A stretch of 64,000 nucleotides of DNA, taken from assembly GCF_002968635.1 (NCBI RefSeq), contig NZ_PVBN01000012.1, positions 1 to 64,000 on the forward strand, given 5' to 3'. This document shows, in pieces, positions 8,984 through 18,389 of the stretch. The position numbers were made by a program, and so were the translations under genes. Each line of letters begins with the position of its first letter. Within the stretch, counting starts at the first letter, position 1. The stretch comes from Neorhizobium alkalisoli (GTDB lineage: Bacteria; Pseudomonadota; Alphaproteobacteria; Rhizobiales; Rhizobiaceae). The notes under the pieces are model-generated. The model worked only from the letters and a program-made list of their open reading frames with translations, searched no databases and had not been told where the DNA came from.

Positions 8984-9610
8984 ATGAGCACCGACCTGGA
9001 TACCGTGCGGTCCTATGATATGGTCGCGGCGGAGTACGCTGCCGAGGCCGCGGCGATGCCCGGATGGGTCGCGACAGAGATCGATGCGTTCGTGTCCGAG
9101 CTGGGCGGCGCGGGCAGAGTGCTGGAGATCGGAAGCGGTGGCGGGCGAGACGCGCTTGAGCTTGAGAAGCGGGGCGTTAGCGTCCGGCGCACCGACATTT
9201 CAAAGGGTTTCGTCGAACTGCTTCGCGAAAACGGCTTCGAGGCCGACCTGTTGGACCCGCTGACCGAAGACCTGGCCGACCCGCAACGTCCCGGCACGCC
9301 GTACGACGGCATCTGGGCCTGTGCCTGCCTGATTCATGTCGCGCGCGAGGATTTCGGCACGGTGCTTGGACGGCTTGCCGAGGCGACCCGGACCGGTGGC
9401 CGATTGCACGCCTCGGTTAGGGAGGGCGACGGTGAGGATGTGTCCGCACACGGCAGTGCTGCAACGCCCCGGCGCTACGTCGAAACGTACTGGCGCGAGT
9501 CGGCCCTGCGGACCGCACTCACAGACGCCGGCTGGAACGTCAGCGAGGTACGTCAGTGCGTCGGAAAGCCCCATGATCGGTGGCTAAGCGTTCGGGCAAG
9601 TCGGGCGTGA
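8984..9610 (+). CDS. Class I SAM-dependent methyltransferase
   Basis: A 208-residue cytoplasmic methyltransferase. Motif I is complete (VLEIGSGGGRDALEL, about residues 46-60), followed by RRTDISKGF as motif II and WACACLIHVAREDF as post-II. Substrate cannot be deduced. ATG 8984 has a strong GGAGGAGGAG site. Bases 8738-8983 upstream hold nothing I recognise. Related bacterial proteins are often annotated as tellurite-resistance or small-molecule methyltransferases. It sits in the accessory block next to TetR but with its own leader, so it may be regulated separately. Confidence 0.8.
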   Translation: MSTDLDTVRSYDMVAAEYAAEAAAMPGWVATEIDAFVSELGGAGRVLEIGSGGGRDALELEKRGVSVRRTDISKGFVELLRENGFEADLLDPLTEDLADPQRPGTPYDGIWACACLIHVAREDFGTVLGRLAEATRTGGRLHASVREGDGEDVSAHGSAATPRRYVETYWRESALRTALTDAGWNVSEVRQCVGKPHDRWLSVRASRA

Positions 9611-9836
9611 CGCACACAGAATTGGCGGGAATGGCCGGTTGTGGCGCGACTATGAACTCTAGGTGGTCACCGCAATGCCCGGCTTCCGGGCGATGGCAAA
9701 GATCCCCTCTGTGGCCGACATGGGGGCGCAAAGCAGCTGTTGGATGCATTGATCGGGTATATCAGCTTCGGGGCCGGAAGCGGACAAGAAGCCGGGCTTC
9801 AGATGTGCCGAACACGCCCGGCCCCTCCTGCCGCCG

Positions 9837-10205
9837 CTAGAACGAAAGCGTTGCCGCTCCCTCCTTGATCTCGGTATGCATCGCGCTTGCCCCGACAACC
9901 ACGACGCCTTCGAGAAGGTCGTCCTGATCGTAACCCCGCGACTTTACGCAAGGCGGGCAAGCCCAGATGGTGCCGCCGCGGCTCTGGAAATCCGCGATCG
10001 ATTGCGCAAGCGGATCGAGCGGCGGTACATGGGTCATCCGCTGGCCGCCCTTTCGCACGAGGTCGATCGCAGCACTGGTCAGGAAAACCGACACCTTGAG
10101 CCCGGCGGAGATGCCGCCATTGGCGATCGTGAAAGCGACGGACGAGAGTTCGGAATCGATGCCCCTGGTAACGAGCACCACCAGTTTGTCAGTTGCTGTT
10201 TGCAT
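9837..10205 (-). CDS. DsrE/DsrF-like family protein
   Basis: A 122-residue protein of the DsrE fold (small alpha/beta sulfur-relay or peroxide-related proteins). Seen: an N-terminal strand KLVVLVTRG, a central amphipathic region, two Cys in WACPPCVKSRGY (about residues 82-85) and a C-terminal GVVVVGASAMHTEI segment. In DsrE relatives a Cys in this region can carry sulfane sulfur; whether it does so here is inference. It has a good GGAGG site and is divergent from an AraC regulator across 69 bases, so it is the obvious regulatory target. The 226 bases between its stop and the methyltransferase gene show no clear gene. Confidence 0.75.
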   Translation of the reverse strand: MQTATDKLVVLVTRGIDSELSSVAFTIANGGISAGLKVSVFLTSAAIDLVRKGGQRMTHVPPLDPLAQSIADFQSRGGTIWACPPCVKSRGYDQDDLLEGVVVVGASAMHTEIKEGAATLSF

Positions 10206-10226
10206 AGTATCCTCCGACAGTTGAGT

Positions 10227-10238
10227 TGAACGTGTTCA
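10227..10238. promoter_or_regulatory. Palindromic candidate operator between DsrE and AraC genes
   Basis: TGAAC-GT-GTTCA is a 5-base inverted repeat with a 2-base centre in the 69-base divergent region, 22 bases upstream of the DsrE start. Position and symmetry suit a regulator site, though AraC proteins often use direct repeats, so another factor may bind. Confidence 0.35.
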
Positions 10239-10274
10239 CTGTAGGAAGGCGGGCGCCGCCCGTCTTTGGCCGAA

Positions 10275-11273
10275 ATGCGTGAAGCCTTGTCCGAAAATCC
10301 TGATCAGGCGCGCGGCGTGGCGCGGGACGACGTGCTGTCGGCACTGCTGTCGACGATCCGTCTTTCGGGATCGCTGCAGTTCTGCTTCATGCCCTCCGGA
10401 AACTGGCAGACGGATGCGACACCCTCGATGGCGAGCCTGTCGGGAAAATCCGGCGGCACGGTACCGTTTCACATCGTCGCCGCCGGCCATTGCTGGTTGA
10501 AGATGGAGGGCGAGGAGGCCGTGCTGGAGCCGGGCGACGTGCTGGTTTTCCCCTTCGGCACCGGCCATCAGCTGGGCGCCGGGATCGACGGCAGGCTCAT
10601 CAACCCGACCCGCGAGCTGCCGCCGAAGCCGTGGCGGCAAATTCCGGTTCTTCGGCATGGCGACGACGACCAGGGCGTCAGGCTGCTCTGCGGTTATCTC
10701 CAGTGCGACGCGCTGGGCTTTGCACCGCTCAAGCGGGCGCTGCCCAGGCTGATCCACGTGAAGACGCGCGGCGCAAACGACGGCGACTGGCTGCGCGCCA
10801 CGATCCGGCAGATGGTGGATGAGGTCGACACTCCCCGCGCGGGTGGGATTTCGATGCTGCCGAGGCTCACCGAGATCATCTTCATCGAAATCCTGCGCCA
10901 CCAGATCATGATGGCGGAGCCGCAAACCACCGGCTGGCTGGCGGCGCTTGCCGACGCGGCGCTATCCCGCTGCCTGTCGCTCATTCATGACGATCCGATG
11001 CGCGACTGGTCGCTGGATGAACTGTCGGCCGCCTCCGGCATGTCGCGCAGCGTGCTGGCGGAACGTTTCCAGACGGTCCTCGGCACCTCGCCCATCAGAT
11101 ATGTGCGCGACTGGCGCCTCTATCTGGCGAGCGTGGCACTAGCATCAAGCGGGCGGGCGATCGCCACCATCGCCTATGAAACCGGATATGCGACGGAGGC
11201 GGCTTTCAATCGCGCCTTTTCGCGAGCCTTCGGCACACCGCCGGGAAGCTGGCGCGCGATGGCACAAACTTGA
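10275..11273 (+). CDS. AraC family transcriptional regulator with cupin sensor domain
   Basis: A 332-residue regulator. The N-terminal half is a cupin domain (HIVAAGHCWLK and LEPGDVLVFPFGTGHQL), and the C-terminal 100 residues hold two helix-turn-helix motifs (WSLDELSAASGMSRSVLAERF; IATIAYETGYATEAAFNRAF). This cupin/HTH_18 arrangement is common in regulators of oxidoreductase or efflux genes. The frame can start at TTG 10266 or ATG 10275; I use the ATG, with no strong ribosome site for either. Divergent orientation to the DsrE gene suggests that it controls that gene. Confidence 0.82.
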   Translation: MREALSENPDQARGVARDDVLSALLSTIRLSGSLQFCFMPSGNWQTDATPSMASLSGKSGGTVPFHIVAAGHCWLKMEGEEAVLEPGDVLVFPFGTGHQLGAGIDGRLINPTRELPPKPWRQIPVLRHGDDDQGVRLLCGYLQCDALGFAPLKRALPRLIHVKTRGANDGDWLRATIRQMVDEVDTPRAGGISMLPRLTEIIFIEILRHQIMMAEPQTTGWLAALADAALSRCLSLIHDDPMRDWSLDELSAASGMSRSVLAERFQTVLGTSPIRYVRDWRLYLASVALASSGRAIATIAYETGYATEAAFNRAFSRAFGTPPGSWRAMAQT

Positions 11274-11381
11274 CGTCCTTATGCCTGCTGGAGAGGGCTG
11301 AAGATTCTACCGATCGGCGTCGTTTCGCTCTCTCCGAAGAAGCGAAGGGCTCGGCGCAGCCCCATCGGACGACATCCTCCG

Positions 11382-11416
11382 AAAACGAAAAAACTCCGGC
11401 CCATCGGACCGGAGTT
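11382..11416 (-). terminator. Rho-independent terminator of the DUF4167 gene
   Basis: Arms AACTCCGG (11392-11399) and CCGGAGTT (11409-11416), with a run of T on the minus strand (11382-11393 read as A on plus). It lies 28 bases after the DUF4167 stop codon. Confidence 0.8.
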
Positions 11417-11444
11417 CCTGATATTCCGCCTGTTGAGAGGCGAC

Positions 11445-12254
11445 TTATTCGCCGGCTGCTTCCACCAGTACCGGCGGCACGTCGTCGCTCGAAGCCTCGC
11501 CTTCCTCAGCACCTTCACCGCGGCGCGGACGGCGCGGACGGTTGCTGGCGGTGCGGCGGCGGCGCTCGCGCGGAGCGCCCTCGGCCTGGGCCTCTTCCTC
11601 GACTGCCACTTCCGCCGGGGTACCTTCGATCACCGGCTGCGGACCGGATCCGTCGTCGATGACGGGAGCGGCCTCGGCTGCCTGGGGAGCAGGACGCTCC
11701 TGGCGGCGGTCGCGGCGCTGTTCGCGATCGCGGCGGTTTTCACGCGGCTGCTGGTCGCCGCCCTGGGAATTCTGGCCCTGGGCATTCTGCTCGCGGGGTT
11801 CGCGGCGCTGCTGCTGTTGCTGCGGTGCCGCTGCCTCGCTGGCCACCGCAGGCTGCTGGCCGAAACCGGCTTCTTCTGCGTCCATGCCTTCGAAATCGTC
11901 CTGGTCGGAGGCATTGCCGTCGCGGTCCTGGAAGTCGCTGCGGTCGTCGCGCTGGAAGCGATCCTGCATCTGCGCCTGGGCGGCTGCGATGATGCGGTTG
12001 TAGTGCTCTGCGTGCTGGAGATAGTTCTCGGCCATCACGCGGTCGCCGGAACTCTGTGCATCCCGGGCAAGAGCTGAGTATTTTTCGGCGATATGTTGAG
12101 CTGTGCCGCGGATCTTCACGTCTGGGCCGGAGCTGTCATACGTCCGGCTGAGGGGATTGCCGCCCTTCCGGTTGAAGTTGTTACCGCCGCCGCCGCCGTT
12201 GTTATTGTTGCTGCCGCGCCCTCGACCGCGTTTGTTTTGCTGTCCTGGCCTCAT
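11445..12254 (-). CDS. DUF4167 domain-containing protein, low-complexity tail
   Basis: A 269-residue conserved alphaproteobacterial protein of unknown function. The N-terminus is basic and Gly/Asn-rich (RGRGRGSNNNN), then comes the conserved core at about residues 35-100 (PLSRTYDSSGPDVKIRG, AEKYSALARDA, AENYLQHAEHYNRI). The rest is charged and probably disordered, rich in Gln, Arg and Glu, ending in an acidic stretch. The basic Gly-rich start suggests RNA binding, which is inference only. It is the usual neighbour of prmC-prfA in rhizobia. It has its own terminator and a 303-base leader. Confidence 0.85.
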   Translation of the reverse strand: MRPGQQNKRGRGRGSNNNNGGGGGNNFNRKGGNPLSRTYDSSGPDVKIRGTAQHIAEKYSALARDAQSSGDRVMAENYLQHAEHYNRIIAAAQAQMQDRFQRDDRSDFQDRDGNASDQDDFEGMDAEEAGFGQQPAVASEAAAPQQQQQRREPREQNAQGQNSQGGDQQPRENRRDREQRRDRRQERPAPQAAEAAPVIDDGSGPQPVIEGTPAEVAVEEEAQAEGAPRERRRRTASNRPRRPRRGEGAEEGEASSDDVPPVLVEAAGE

Positions 12255-12557
12255 CTATCGTTCACCAACTCTCTGTCTTCGCTGATAAGGGGCCACGCGG
12301 TCTGCCGGTCAAAGGCCGGAGCAAGACTTCGCGTGCCGCGCACAGGACGAACAAAGCGTCCCGCCGCTTGTCTCATTTAAATTAACTGAATCACGCACCG
12401 GGAATTGCTCAACCTTCGCAACTCTCCGAAAAGAGCAGGATCAAGGGTTGACCTTAAACCCGAACGAATCGCTGTTCATTCCCAGCCGCCCCAGTGCGTT
12501 CCTTGCAAGCTATCCCGCTTCCTGCGTGAATCCAAGCCTTTTCTTTTGCGTTCAAAA
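12255..12557. other. Intergenic region between prmC and the DUF4167 gene
   Basis: 303 bases with no gene-like frame. It should hold the DUF4167 promoter; an AT-rich patch at 12375-12390 (TTTAAATTAACT) is the best place for one. I see no terminator hairpin for prmC. Confidence 0.4.
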
Positions 12558-13421
12558 TCAAAGGTCGTTCCGGGTAAACACGAGAACACGATCGTTGTCA
12601 CCGTAATCACGCATGGCTTGCGCCAGGGTGAAGCCGGCGGAGCGGAAAATCCCGGTTACCGCTTGCCTCTGATCGAACCCGATCTCGACGCCGATCACGC
12701 CATCCTTTTCCAGAAAATCTCCTGCACCCGCAGCAATCGCTCGATAAGCTTCCAGGCCGTCAGGCCCTCCGTCCAATGCCGCTGGGGGATCGAAATCCCG
12801 AACTTCCGGTTCCAGTCCGGGGATAACGTCACTGCGTATATAGGGTGGATTTGACACGATTATGTCGAAACTCGCAGTAATTTTGTCGAACCAGTGGCTG
12901 CGAACCGTGCCAAACCTTTCCGTCAGCCCCAAACGTGCTGCATTCTCCGTTGCCGTTTTCAATGCATCCTCGGAGATATCGCTGCCCGTTCCATGGGCCT
13001 CCCGCACCTCTTTCAGCAATGCCAGGGCGATCGCGCCCGTGCCGGTGCCGAGGTCGAGAATACGTGCCGCGCCTTTCGCTGCGACAATCTGCCTCACATG
13101 AGGAAGCAGGCAATCCACCAGGATTTCCGTGTCCGGGCGAGGCTCCAGCGTCTCCTTGGAGATCTTGAGATCCATCCCGTGAAATTCACGTGACCCTAAT
13201 ATGCGGTGCACCGGTTCACGTTTCAACCGTCGCTCGACAGCTTTCTCGATCCGCTCCAGTTCCGCATCCGTCAGAATCCGTTCTCCGCCGGTAAAAACCT
13301 CGGTGCTGGTAAGGCCGAGCAATCCTCCGACCAACAGCCTCGATTCGATTGCCGCATCCGCCAGGCCGGCACCGGAAAACCGGTTCTTCGCCTCCGAGAC
13401 GGCCGCCGCGAGCGTCGTCAT
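12558..13421 (-). CDS. prmC: Peptide chain release factor N5-glutamine methyltransferase
   Basis: A 287-residue enzyme that methylates the Gln of the GGQ motif of release factors RF1 and RF2, using SAM. Seen: N-terminal helical domain (1-75), SAM motif ILDLGTGTG (121-129) and the catalytic NPPY (191-194) that holds the Gln amide. Length is typical. Its ATG overlaps the stop of prfA by four bases, so enzyme and substrate are translationally coupled. It is the last gene of the lysC-ptsP-prfA-prmC run. Confidence 0.95.
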   Translation of the reverse strand: MTTLAAAVSEAKNRFSGAGLADAAIESRLLVGGLLGLTSTEVFTGGERILTDAELERIEKAVERRLKREPVHRILGSREFHGMDLKISKETLEPRPDTEILVDCLLPHVRQIVAAKGAARILDLGTGTGAIALALLKEVREAHGTGSDISEDALKTATENAARLGLTERFGTVRSHWFDKITASFDIIVSNPPYIRSDVIPGLEPEVRDFDPPAALDGGPDGLEAYRAIAAGAGDFLEKDGVIGVEIGFDQRQAVTGIFRSAGFTLAQAMRDYGDNDRVLVFTRNDL

Positions 13422-14500
13422 CCCTGTTGCTCGCCGAGCTGGGCGAGCTGACCGGCCTGATAATCGGCAATCAGTGCATCGACGACCTCGTCGATCTCGC
13501 CCACCATCATCCGGTCGAGCTTGTAGAGCGTCAGGTTGATGCGGTGGTCGGTAACGCGCCCCTGCGGAAAGTTATAGGTGCGGATACGTTCGGAACGGTC
13601 GCCGGAGCCGACCTGGCTCTTGCGGTCGGCCGAGCGCTCGCTGTCGGCCCTTTGCCGCTCCATGTCGAAAAGCCGCGACCGCAGCACCTGCATTGCCTTG
13701 GCGCGGTTCTGGTGCTGCGACTTTTCCGAGCTGGTGACGACGATGCCGGTCGGCAGGTGGGTAATGCGCACGGCGGAATCTGTCGTATTGACGTGCTGGC
13801 CGCCCGCGCCGGACGACCGCATTGTGTCGATGCGGATATCTTCCGCACGGACCTCGATGTCGATCTCTTCCGCCTCCGGCAGCACCGCGACGGTCGCCGC
13901 CGAGGTGTGGATGCGGCCCTGCGTTTCCGTGTCCGGCACGCGCTGGACGCGATGAACGCCGGATTCGAACTTCAGTTTGGAGAAAACCCCGCGTCCAGTA
14001 ACCGTCGCAATGATTTCCCGGTAGCCGCCCGCCTCGCCTTCACTGGCGGAAAGCACTTCCACCTTCCAGCCATGCGCGCCGGCGTAACGCTCGTACATGC
14101 GAAACAGGTCGCCGGCAAAAAGGGCCGCTTCGTTGCCGCCGGTGCCGGCCCGGATTTCCAGGATGGCACTCTTCTCGTCCGCCGCATCCTTCGGCAGGAG
14201 CAGGATCTGCATGTCCTTTTCGAGCGCCTCGACCCGCGTCTCCGCCTCGGGCAATTCCATTTCCGCGAGTTCGCGCATGTCTCGGTCGGTCGCCTTGTCC
14301 GTGAGCATCGCCCGCAGATCGGCCACTTCCGCGACCGTCTTCTCATATTCGCGGATCGTCTTCACCACCGGCTGCAATTCGGAATATTCCGACGCCAGCT
14401 TCACATAGACATCGGCAGCCGGGCCTTCCGACATGCGCGCCTCGATCTCGCCGAAACGGCGTTCCAGCTCGCGCATCTTTTCCACAGGAAGCTTCGCCAA
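13418..14500 (-). CDS. prfA: Peptide chain release factor 1 (RF1)
   Basis: A 360-residue factor that reads UAA/UAG stop codons and triggers peptide release. The GGQ tripeptide is at 233-235 in SSGAGGQHVN. The stop-codon recognition loop reads RVPDTETQGRIHTS; the tripeptide position is P-D-T (189-191) rather than the P-A/V-T of textbook RF1, and I believe such variants are normal in this group. The gene starts 31 bases after ptsP and overlaps prmC by four bases. Confidence 0.96.
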   Translation of the reverse strand: MAKLPVEKMRELERRFGEIEARMSEGPAADVYVKLASEYSELQPVVKTIREYEKTVAEVADLRAMLTDKATDRDMRELAEMELPEAETRVEALEKDMQILLLPKDAADEKSAILEIRAGTGGNEAALFAGDLFRMYERYAGAHGWKVEVLSASEGEAGGYREIIATVTGRGVFSKLKFESGVHRVQRVPDTETQGRIHTSAATVAVLPEAEEIDIEVRAEDIRIDTMRSSGAGGQHVNTTDSAVRITHLPTGIVVTSSEKSQHQNRAKAMQVLRSRLFDMERQRADSERSADRKSQVGSGDRSERIRTYNFPQGRVTDHRINLTLYKLDRMMVGEIDEVVDALIADYQAGQLAQLGEQQG

Positions 14501-14531
14501 CCTGATCTACTCCGTATCTTTTATCTGTCCG

Positions 14532-16805
14532 CTAGATGGGGATGTCGTTCTTCTCGGCGTGCCGGACAAGGAGGTCGCGGATCTTTTCCGAAGACCGCGT
14601 ATCGTCGAGCGCGGCGTTCAGTTCCTCGGCCAGCTTATCGGCATCGAGGCCGAGCAGCATCGCCTTGACCGGGCCGATCGAGGTGGCGGCCATCGAAACC
14701 GAGCGGAAACCGACGCCGATAAGCGCCATGGCCGAAAGCGGCTTGCTCGCCATTTCGCCGCACAATGTCACCGTCGTCTTGTTGCGTTCGCCGGCCCGCG
14801 CGATGTCTCTGAGAATGCGCAGGAAAGGTTTTCCGAGATTGTCGAACCGGTCGGAGACGCGCGCATTGCCGCGGTCGGCCGCCATGGTGAACTGGAAGAG
14901 GTCGTTCGATCCGACGGAGACGAAATCCACCTCCGCCATCAGTTCGTCGAGCTGCCACATCAGCGCCGGCACTTCGAGCATCGCCCCGAACTGCAGCTTG
15001 CGCGGCAGGCTGTGGCCGAATTTCGAAAGATGCTGCACCTCCTTCTGCATCAGGTCGCGCACCGCATGGATTTCCGAAACCTCGGTCACCATCGGCAGCA
15101 TCATCTTGAGCTCGGCACCCGCCGAAGCCCTGAGCAGGGCTCGCAGCTGCGTGCGCAAAAGCCCGGGGCGATCGAGCGACAGGCGGATCGCCCGCCAGCC
15201 AAGCGCCGGGTTTTCCTCTTCATGGGCGCGAAAATAGGAGACGACCTTGTCGCCGCCGATGTCGAGCGTCCGGAAGGTGACGGGCCGCCCCGCCGCCTGT
15301 TTCAGGACATTGCGGTAGAAATTCTCCTGCTCCTCCAGCTTCGGCATGGTGGAAGCGATCATGAACTGCAATTCGGTACGGAAGAGGCCGATCCCGTCGG
15401 CGCCCGACTCGACGAGCTGCGGCAGATCCACCATCAGGCCGGCGTTCATCTGCAGGCTGATGCGCTTGCCGTCCTTGGTGATCGGCTCGACCGAACGCAG
15501 GGCCCGGAACTGCTCCTGCCGGCGGGCCCTCAGCCGGACCTTCTCTTCATAGGCCTTCTGCAGATCGAGCATAGGCCGCAGATGAATCTGACCGTCGTCG
15601 CCGTCGATGATGATCGGATCGCCGTTTTCGGCGAGAGCCACCACTCCGGCCCCCTGCCCCACGACCGGAATGCCCATGGCCCGTGCGACGATGACCACAT
15701 GGCTCGTCACGGCTCCATCTTCGAGCACCAGGCCGCGCAGACGTTCGCGGGGATAATCGAGAAGCTCCGCCGCGCCCATGGCACGCGCCAGAATGATCGC
15801 ATCGATCGGGAAACCTTCGTCGAAGGCCCGACCCGAAAAGCCGGTCAGCTGCCGCAACAGCCGGTTTGCCAGGTCGTCGAAGTCGTGCATCCGCTCGCGC
15901 AGATAAGGATCGGTGAGGCGCATCATCCGCGCCTTGGTATCGCTCTGCACCTTCTCGACGGCGGCCTCCGCCGTCAGTCCGTTGTGGATCGCCTCTTCCA
16001 TCCGGCGCACCCAGCCCTGGTCGTGGGCAAACATGCGATAGGTTTCCAGAACCTCGCGGTGCTCGCCCTCCTGGGCGACCTCACGGCGCGACAGCATGTC
16101 GTCGATGGAGATCCGCAGCGAACCGAGCGCCTCGGCAAGCCGCTGGATTTCCTGGCCGGCATCCTCGTTCAGAAGATTGGTGACGACGATGCGCGGTTCG
16201 TGCAGCACCACATGGCCGAGCCCGATGCCTTCGTTATAGCCGTCGGCATTGATCGTCACGGCACGGGTGAGGTCGAGTTCGAGCCCCGGACGGGTAATTT
16301 TCTTGAGCTCGCCGGTCGCGATCATCTCGGCGATCACCATCGCCGTGGTTTCGAGCGCCTCGACCTCGTCCTCGCGGTAGTTGCGGCTCGCCTTGTTCTG
16401 GACGACGAGTACGCCAAGCGTGCGGCCGGCGCGCAGGATCGGAACGCCGAGGAAGGAGTGGTAGATTTCCTCGCCCGTCTCGGGGAGATAGCGGAAGGCC
16501 GGATGCGCCTGGGCATCGGACAGATTGAGCGGCTGGGCGGAGGCGGCGATCGTGCCGACCAGGCCCTGCCCCATCTTCAACTGCGAAAGGTGGACGGCTT
16601 CCTTCTTGAGGCCCTCGGTGGCGTAAAGCTCGAGCACACCGTCGGAGCGCAGCACGTAGGCCGAGCAGACTTCGGCCACCATGTTGCTGGCGATCTGCCG
16701 GACGATCCGGTCCAGGCGCTCCTGCGGCTCGAGCGGCTCCGCCATCAATTCGCGCAGCCGCTTCAAAAGAACGCGCGGTCCTGCCGACAGGTCTCTCATC
16801 GGCAT
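14532..16805 (-). CDS. ptsP: Phosphoenolpyruvate--protein phosphotransferase PtsP (EI-Ntr)
   Basis: A 757-residue first enzyme of the nitrogen phosphotransferase system; it takes phosphate from PEP and passes it to NPr and then EIIA-Ntr. Domains in order: GAF sensor (about 20-165), EI N-terminal domain with the phosphorylated His369 in GAVTSHVVI, then the PEP-binding barrel (about 420-740) with DFVSVGSNDLFQFT and CGEMAS. The GAF domain is thought to sense glutamine. ATG 16805 follows GGGAG by 5 bases; an ATG at 16799 is also possible. It lies between lysC and prfA, the standard rhizobial order. Confidence 0.95.
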   Translation of the reverse strand: MPMRDLSAGPRVLLKRLRELMAEPLEPQERLDRIVRQIASNMVAEVCSAYVLRSDGVLELYATEGLKKEAVHLSQLKMGQGLVGTIAASAQPLNLSDAQAHPAFRYLPETGEEIYHSFLGVPILRAGRTLGVLVVQNKASRNYREDEVEALETTAMVIAEMIATGELKKITRPGLELDLTRAVTINADGYNEGIGLGHVVLHEPRIVVTNLLNEDAGQEIQRLAEALGSLRISIDDMLSRREVAQEGEHREVLETYRMFAHDQGWVRRMEEAIHNGLTAEAAVEKVQSDTKARMMRLTDPYLRERMHDFDDLANRLLRQLTGFSGRAFDEGFPIDAIILARAMGAAELLDYPRERLRGLVLEDGAVTSHVVIVARAMGIPVVGQGAGVVALAENGDPIIIDGDDGQIHLRPMLDLQKAYEEKVRLRARRQEQFRALRSVEPITKDGKRISLQMNAGLMVDLPQLVESGADGIGLFRTELQFMIASTMPKLEEQENFYRNVLKQAAGRPVTFRTLDIGGDKVVSYFRAHEEENPALGWRAIRLSLDRPGLLRTQLRALLRASAGAELKMMLPMVTEVSEIHAVRDLMQKEVQHLSKFGHSLPRKLQFGAMLEVPALMWQLDELMAEVDFVSVGSNDLFQFTMAADRGNARVSDRFDNLGKPFLRILRDIARAGERNKTTVTLCGEMASKPLSAMALIGVGFRSVSMAATSIGPVKAMLLGLDADKLAEELNAALDDTRSSEKIRDLLVRHAEKNDIPI

Positions 16806-16878
16806 CAATGCTCCCGAACCCAGATCACCCTATCCGGGACGCCGCGCCGGAAAACCGACGCGCGAAACCGGCTCACCC

Positions 16879-18153
16879 TCAACTCTTATCGAGACCGTAG
16901 GCGGAATGCAAAGTCCTAACTGCGAGTTCGGAATAAGCGCCGTCGATAAGAATGGAAATCTTGATTTCCGAGGTGGTGATCGCCTTGATGTTGATGCCTT
17001 TTTCGGCAAGTGCCTTGAAAGCGAGCGCGGCGACGCCGGCATGGCTGCGCATGCCGATGCCGATCACCGACACCTTGGCGAGACCTGATTCGGTCTGGAC
17101 CACGTCGAAGCCGATCTTGCCCTTGTTGTCGTCGAGCACCTTCATGGCCTTCTGCACGTCGCCTGACGGCACGGTAAAGGTCATGTCGGTCTTCGAACCG
17201 TCTTCCGATATGTTCTGGACGATCATGTCGACGTTGATATGGGCCTCGGCGAGCGGGCCGAAGATCGCTGCCGAAACGCCCGGCCGGTCGGAAAGCCGGC
17301 GGAGCGAAATCTGCGCTTCATCCTTGGCATAGGCGATGCCGGTGACGACTTCCTGTTCCACGATTTCTTCCTCGTCGCAAATCAAAGTACCGGGCGGGTT
17401 CAAGAGGTCGCCCATGCCCGGTGCATCGGGATCCTCGAAACTGGAGCGCACGAACGTGCGGACCTTGTGGACCATGGCAAGCTCGACGGAGCGCACCTGC
17501 AGCACCTTCGAGCCGAGCGATGCCATTTCCAGCATTTCCTCGAAGGACACCTTCTTCATGCGGCGCGCCTTCGGCTCGATGCGCGGGTCGGTCGTATAGA
17601 CGCCGTCCACATCGGTATAGATGTCGCAGCGGTCTGCCTTGACCGCAGCCGCGATCGCAACCGCCGACGTATCGGAACCGCCGCGGCCGAGCGTGGCGAT
17701 CCGGTTGTCGGGCCCAAGCCCCTGGAAGCCGGAGACCACGGCGACCTGTCCCTCGCCCATGCGCTTGATGATGTCGGAGCCGTCGATCTCGAGGATGCGG
17801 GCAGCGCCGTGAGCGTTGTCGGTGCGGATCGGGATCTGCCAGCCCTGCCAGGAGCGTGCGTTGATGCCCATCGACTGCAGCGCGATGGCGAGAAGCCCCG
17901 ACGTCACCTGTTCGCCGGAGGCGACCACCGCGTCGTATTCGCGTGCGTCGTAGAACGGGGAGTTGGCGCCGGTCACCTTAGGTGCGTCCTGCACCCAGCC
18001 GACAAGCTCGTTGGTCTTGCCGGACATGGCCGACACGACGACCGCCACCTCGTGGCCTGCCTCGACTTCCCGTTTCACATGGCGCGCGACGTTGTGAATG
18101 CGTTCGAGATTGGCGACGGAAGTGCCGCCGAACTTCATGACGATGCGAGCCAT
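16879..18153 (-). CDS. lysC: Aspartate kinase
   Basis: A 424-residue enzyme that phosphorylates aspartate, the first step to lysine, threonine, methionine and diaminopimelate. The kinase domain has KFGGTSV at 7-13, GRGGSDT for ATP, and the substrate region around TTDPRIEPKA. Two ACT domains fill about residues 265-424 and give feedback control by lysine/threonine. I chose ATG 18153 (MARIVMKFGG), although the ribosome site is poor, because it gives the family's usual N-terminus. First gene of a probable operon with ptsP, prfA and prmC; lysA, the last lysine step, is at the far right end of the window. Confidence 0.96.
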   Translation of the reverse strand: MARIVMKFGGTSVANLERIHNVARHVKREVEAGHEVAVVVSAMSGKTNELVGWVQDAPKVTGANSPFYDAREYDAVVASGEQVTSGLLAIALQSMGINARSWQGWQIPIRTDNAHGAARILEIDGSDIIKRMGEGQVAVVSGFQGLGPDNRIATLGRGGSDTSAVAIAAAVKADRCDIYTDVDGVYTTDPRIEPKARRMKKVSFEEMLEMASLGSKVLQVRSVELAMVHKVRTFVRSSFEDPDAPGMGDLLNPPGTLICDEEEIVEQEVVTGIAYAKDEAQISLRRLSDRPGVSAAIFGPLAEAHINVDMIVQNISEDGSKTDMTFTVPSGDVQKAMKVLDDNKGKIGFDVVQTESGLAKVSVIGIGMRSHAGVAALAFKALAEKGINIKAITTSEIKISILIDGAYSELAVRTLHSAYGLDKS

Positions 18154-18345
18154 ACGACAAAAACCACTGTTCCAACCCAGGCTTTCGGAGTGCCCGGGCG
18201 TCTGCTTTCGAACCACCTCAAAACCCGGCCGTTCGCGGCAGGATTGTCAAGTTGCGCGGTCTCTTATCGAAAAGGGGAGAAAGGCGCAATGGCCGGAACA
18301 TGGCCGAACGGTACGCTCTTTGTGAACATCGCCTGTGGCGGACAT

Positions 18346-18371
18346 GAAAAGGGCCACCGGATCGGTGGCCC
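18346..18371 (-). terminator. Rho-independent terminator of the SH3-domain protein gene
   Basis: Arms GGGCCACC (18351-18358) and GGTGGCCC (18364-18371), a five-base loop, and a short T-run on the minus strand. It lies 19 bases after the stop codon. Confidence 0.75.
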
Positions 18372-18389
18372 CTGCCAACAAGCATTAAG

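Noticed and set aside
9611..9836. Minus-strand frame between the methyltransferase and DsrE genes
   Set aside because: No ribosome site and no recognisable domain; possibly a remnant but not supportable.
14433..16919. 828-codon plus-strand frame opposite ptsP
   Set aside because: A His/Arg/Asp-rich shadow of ptsP without a start signal or known motifs.
18288..18389. Short plus-strand peptide starting MAGTWPNGTLF
   Set aside because: It runs into the terminator and then the antisense of the SH3-protein gene; no homologous pattern known.
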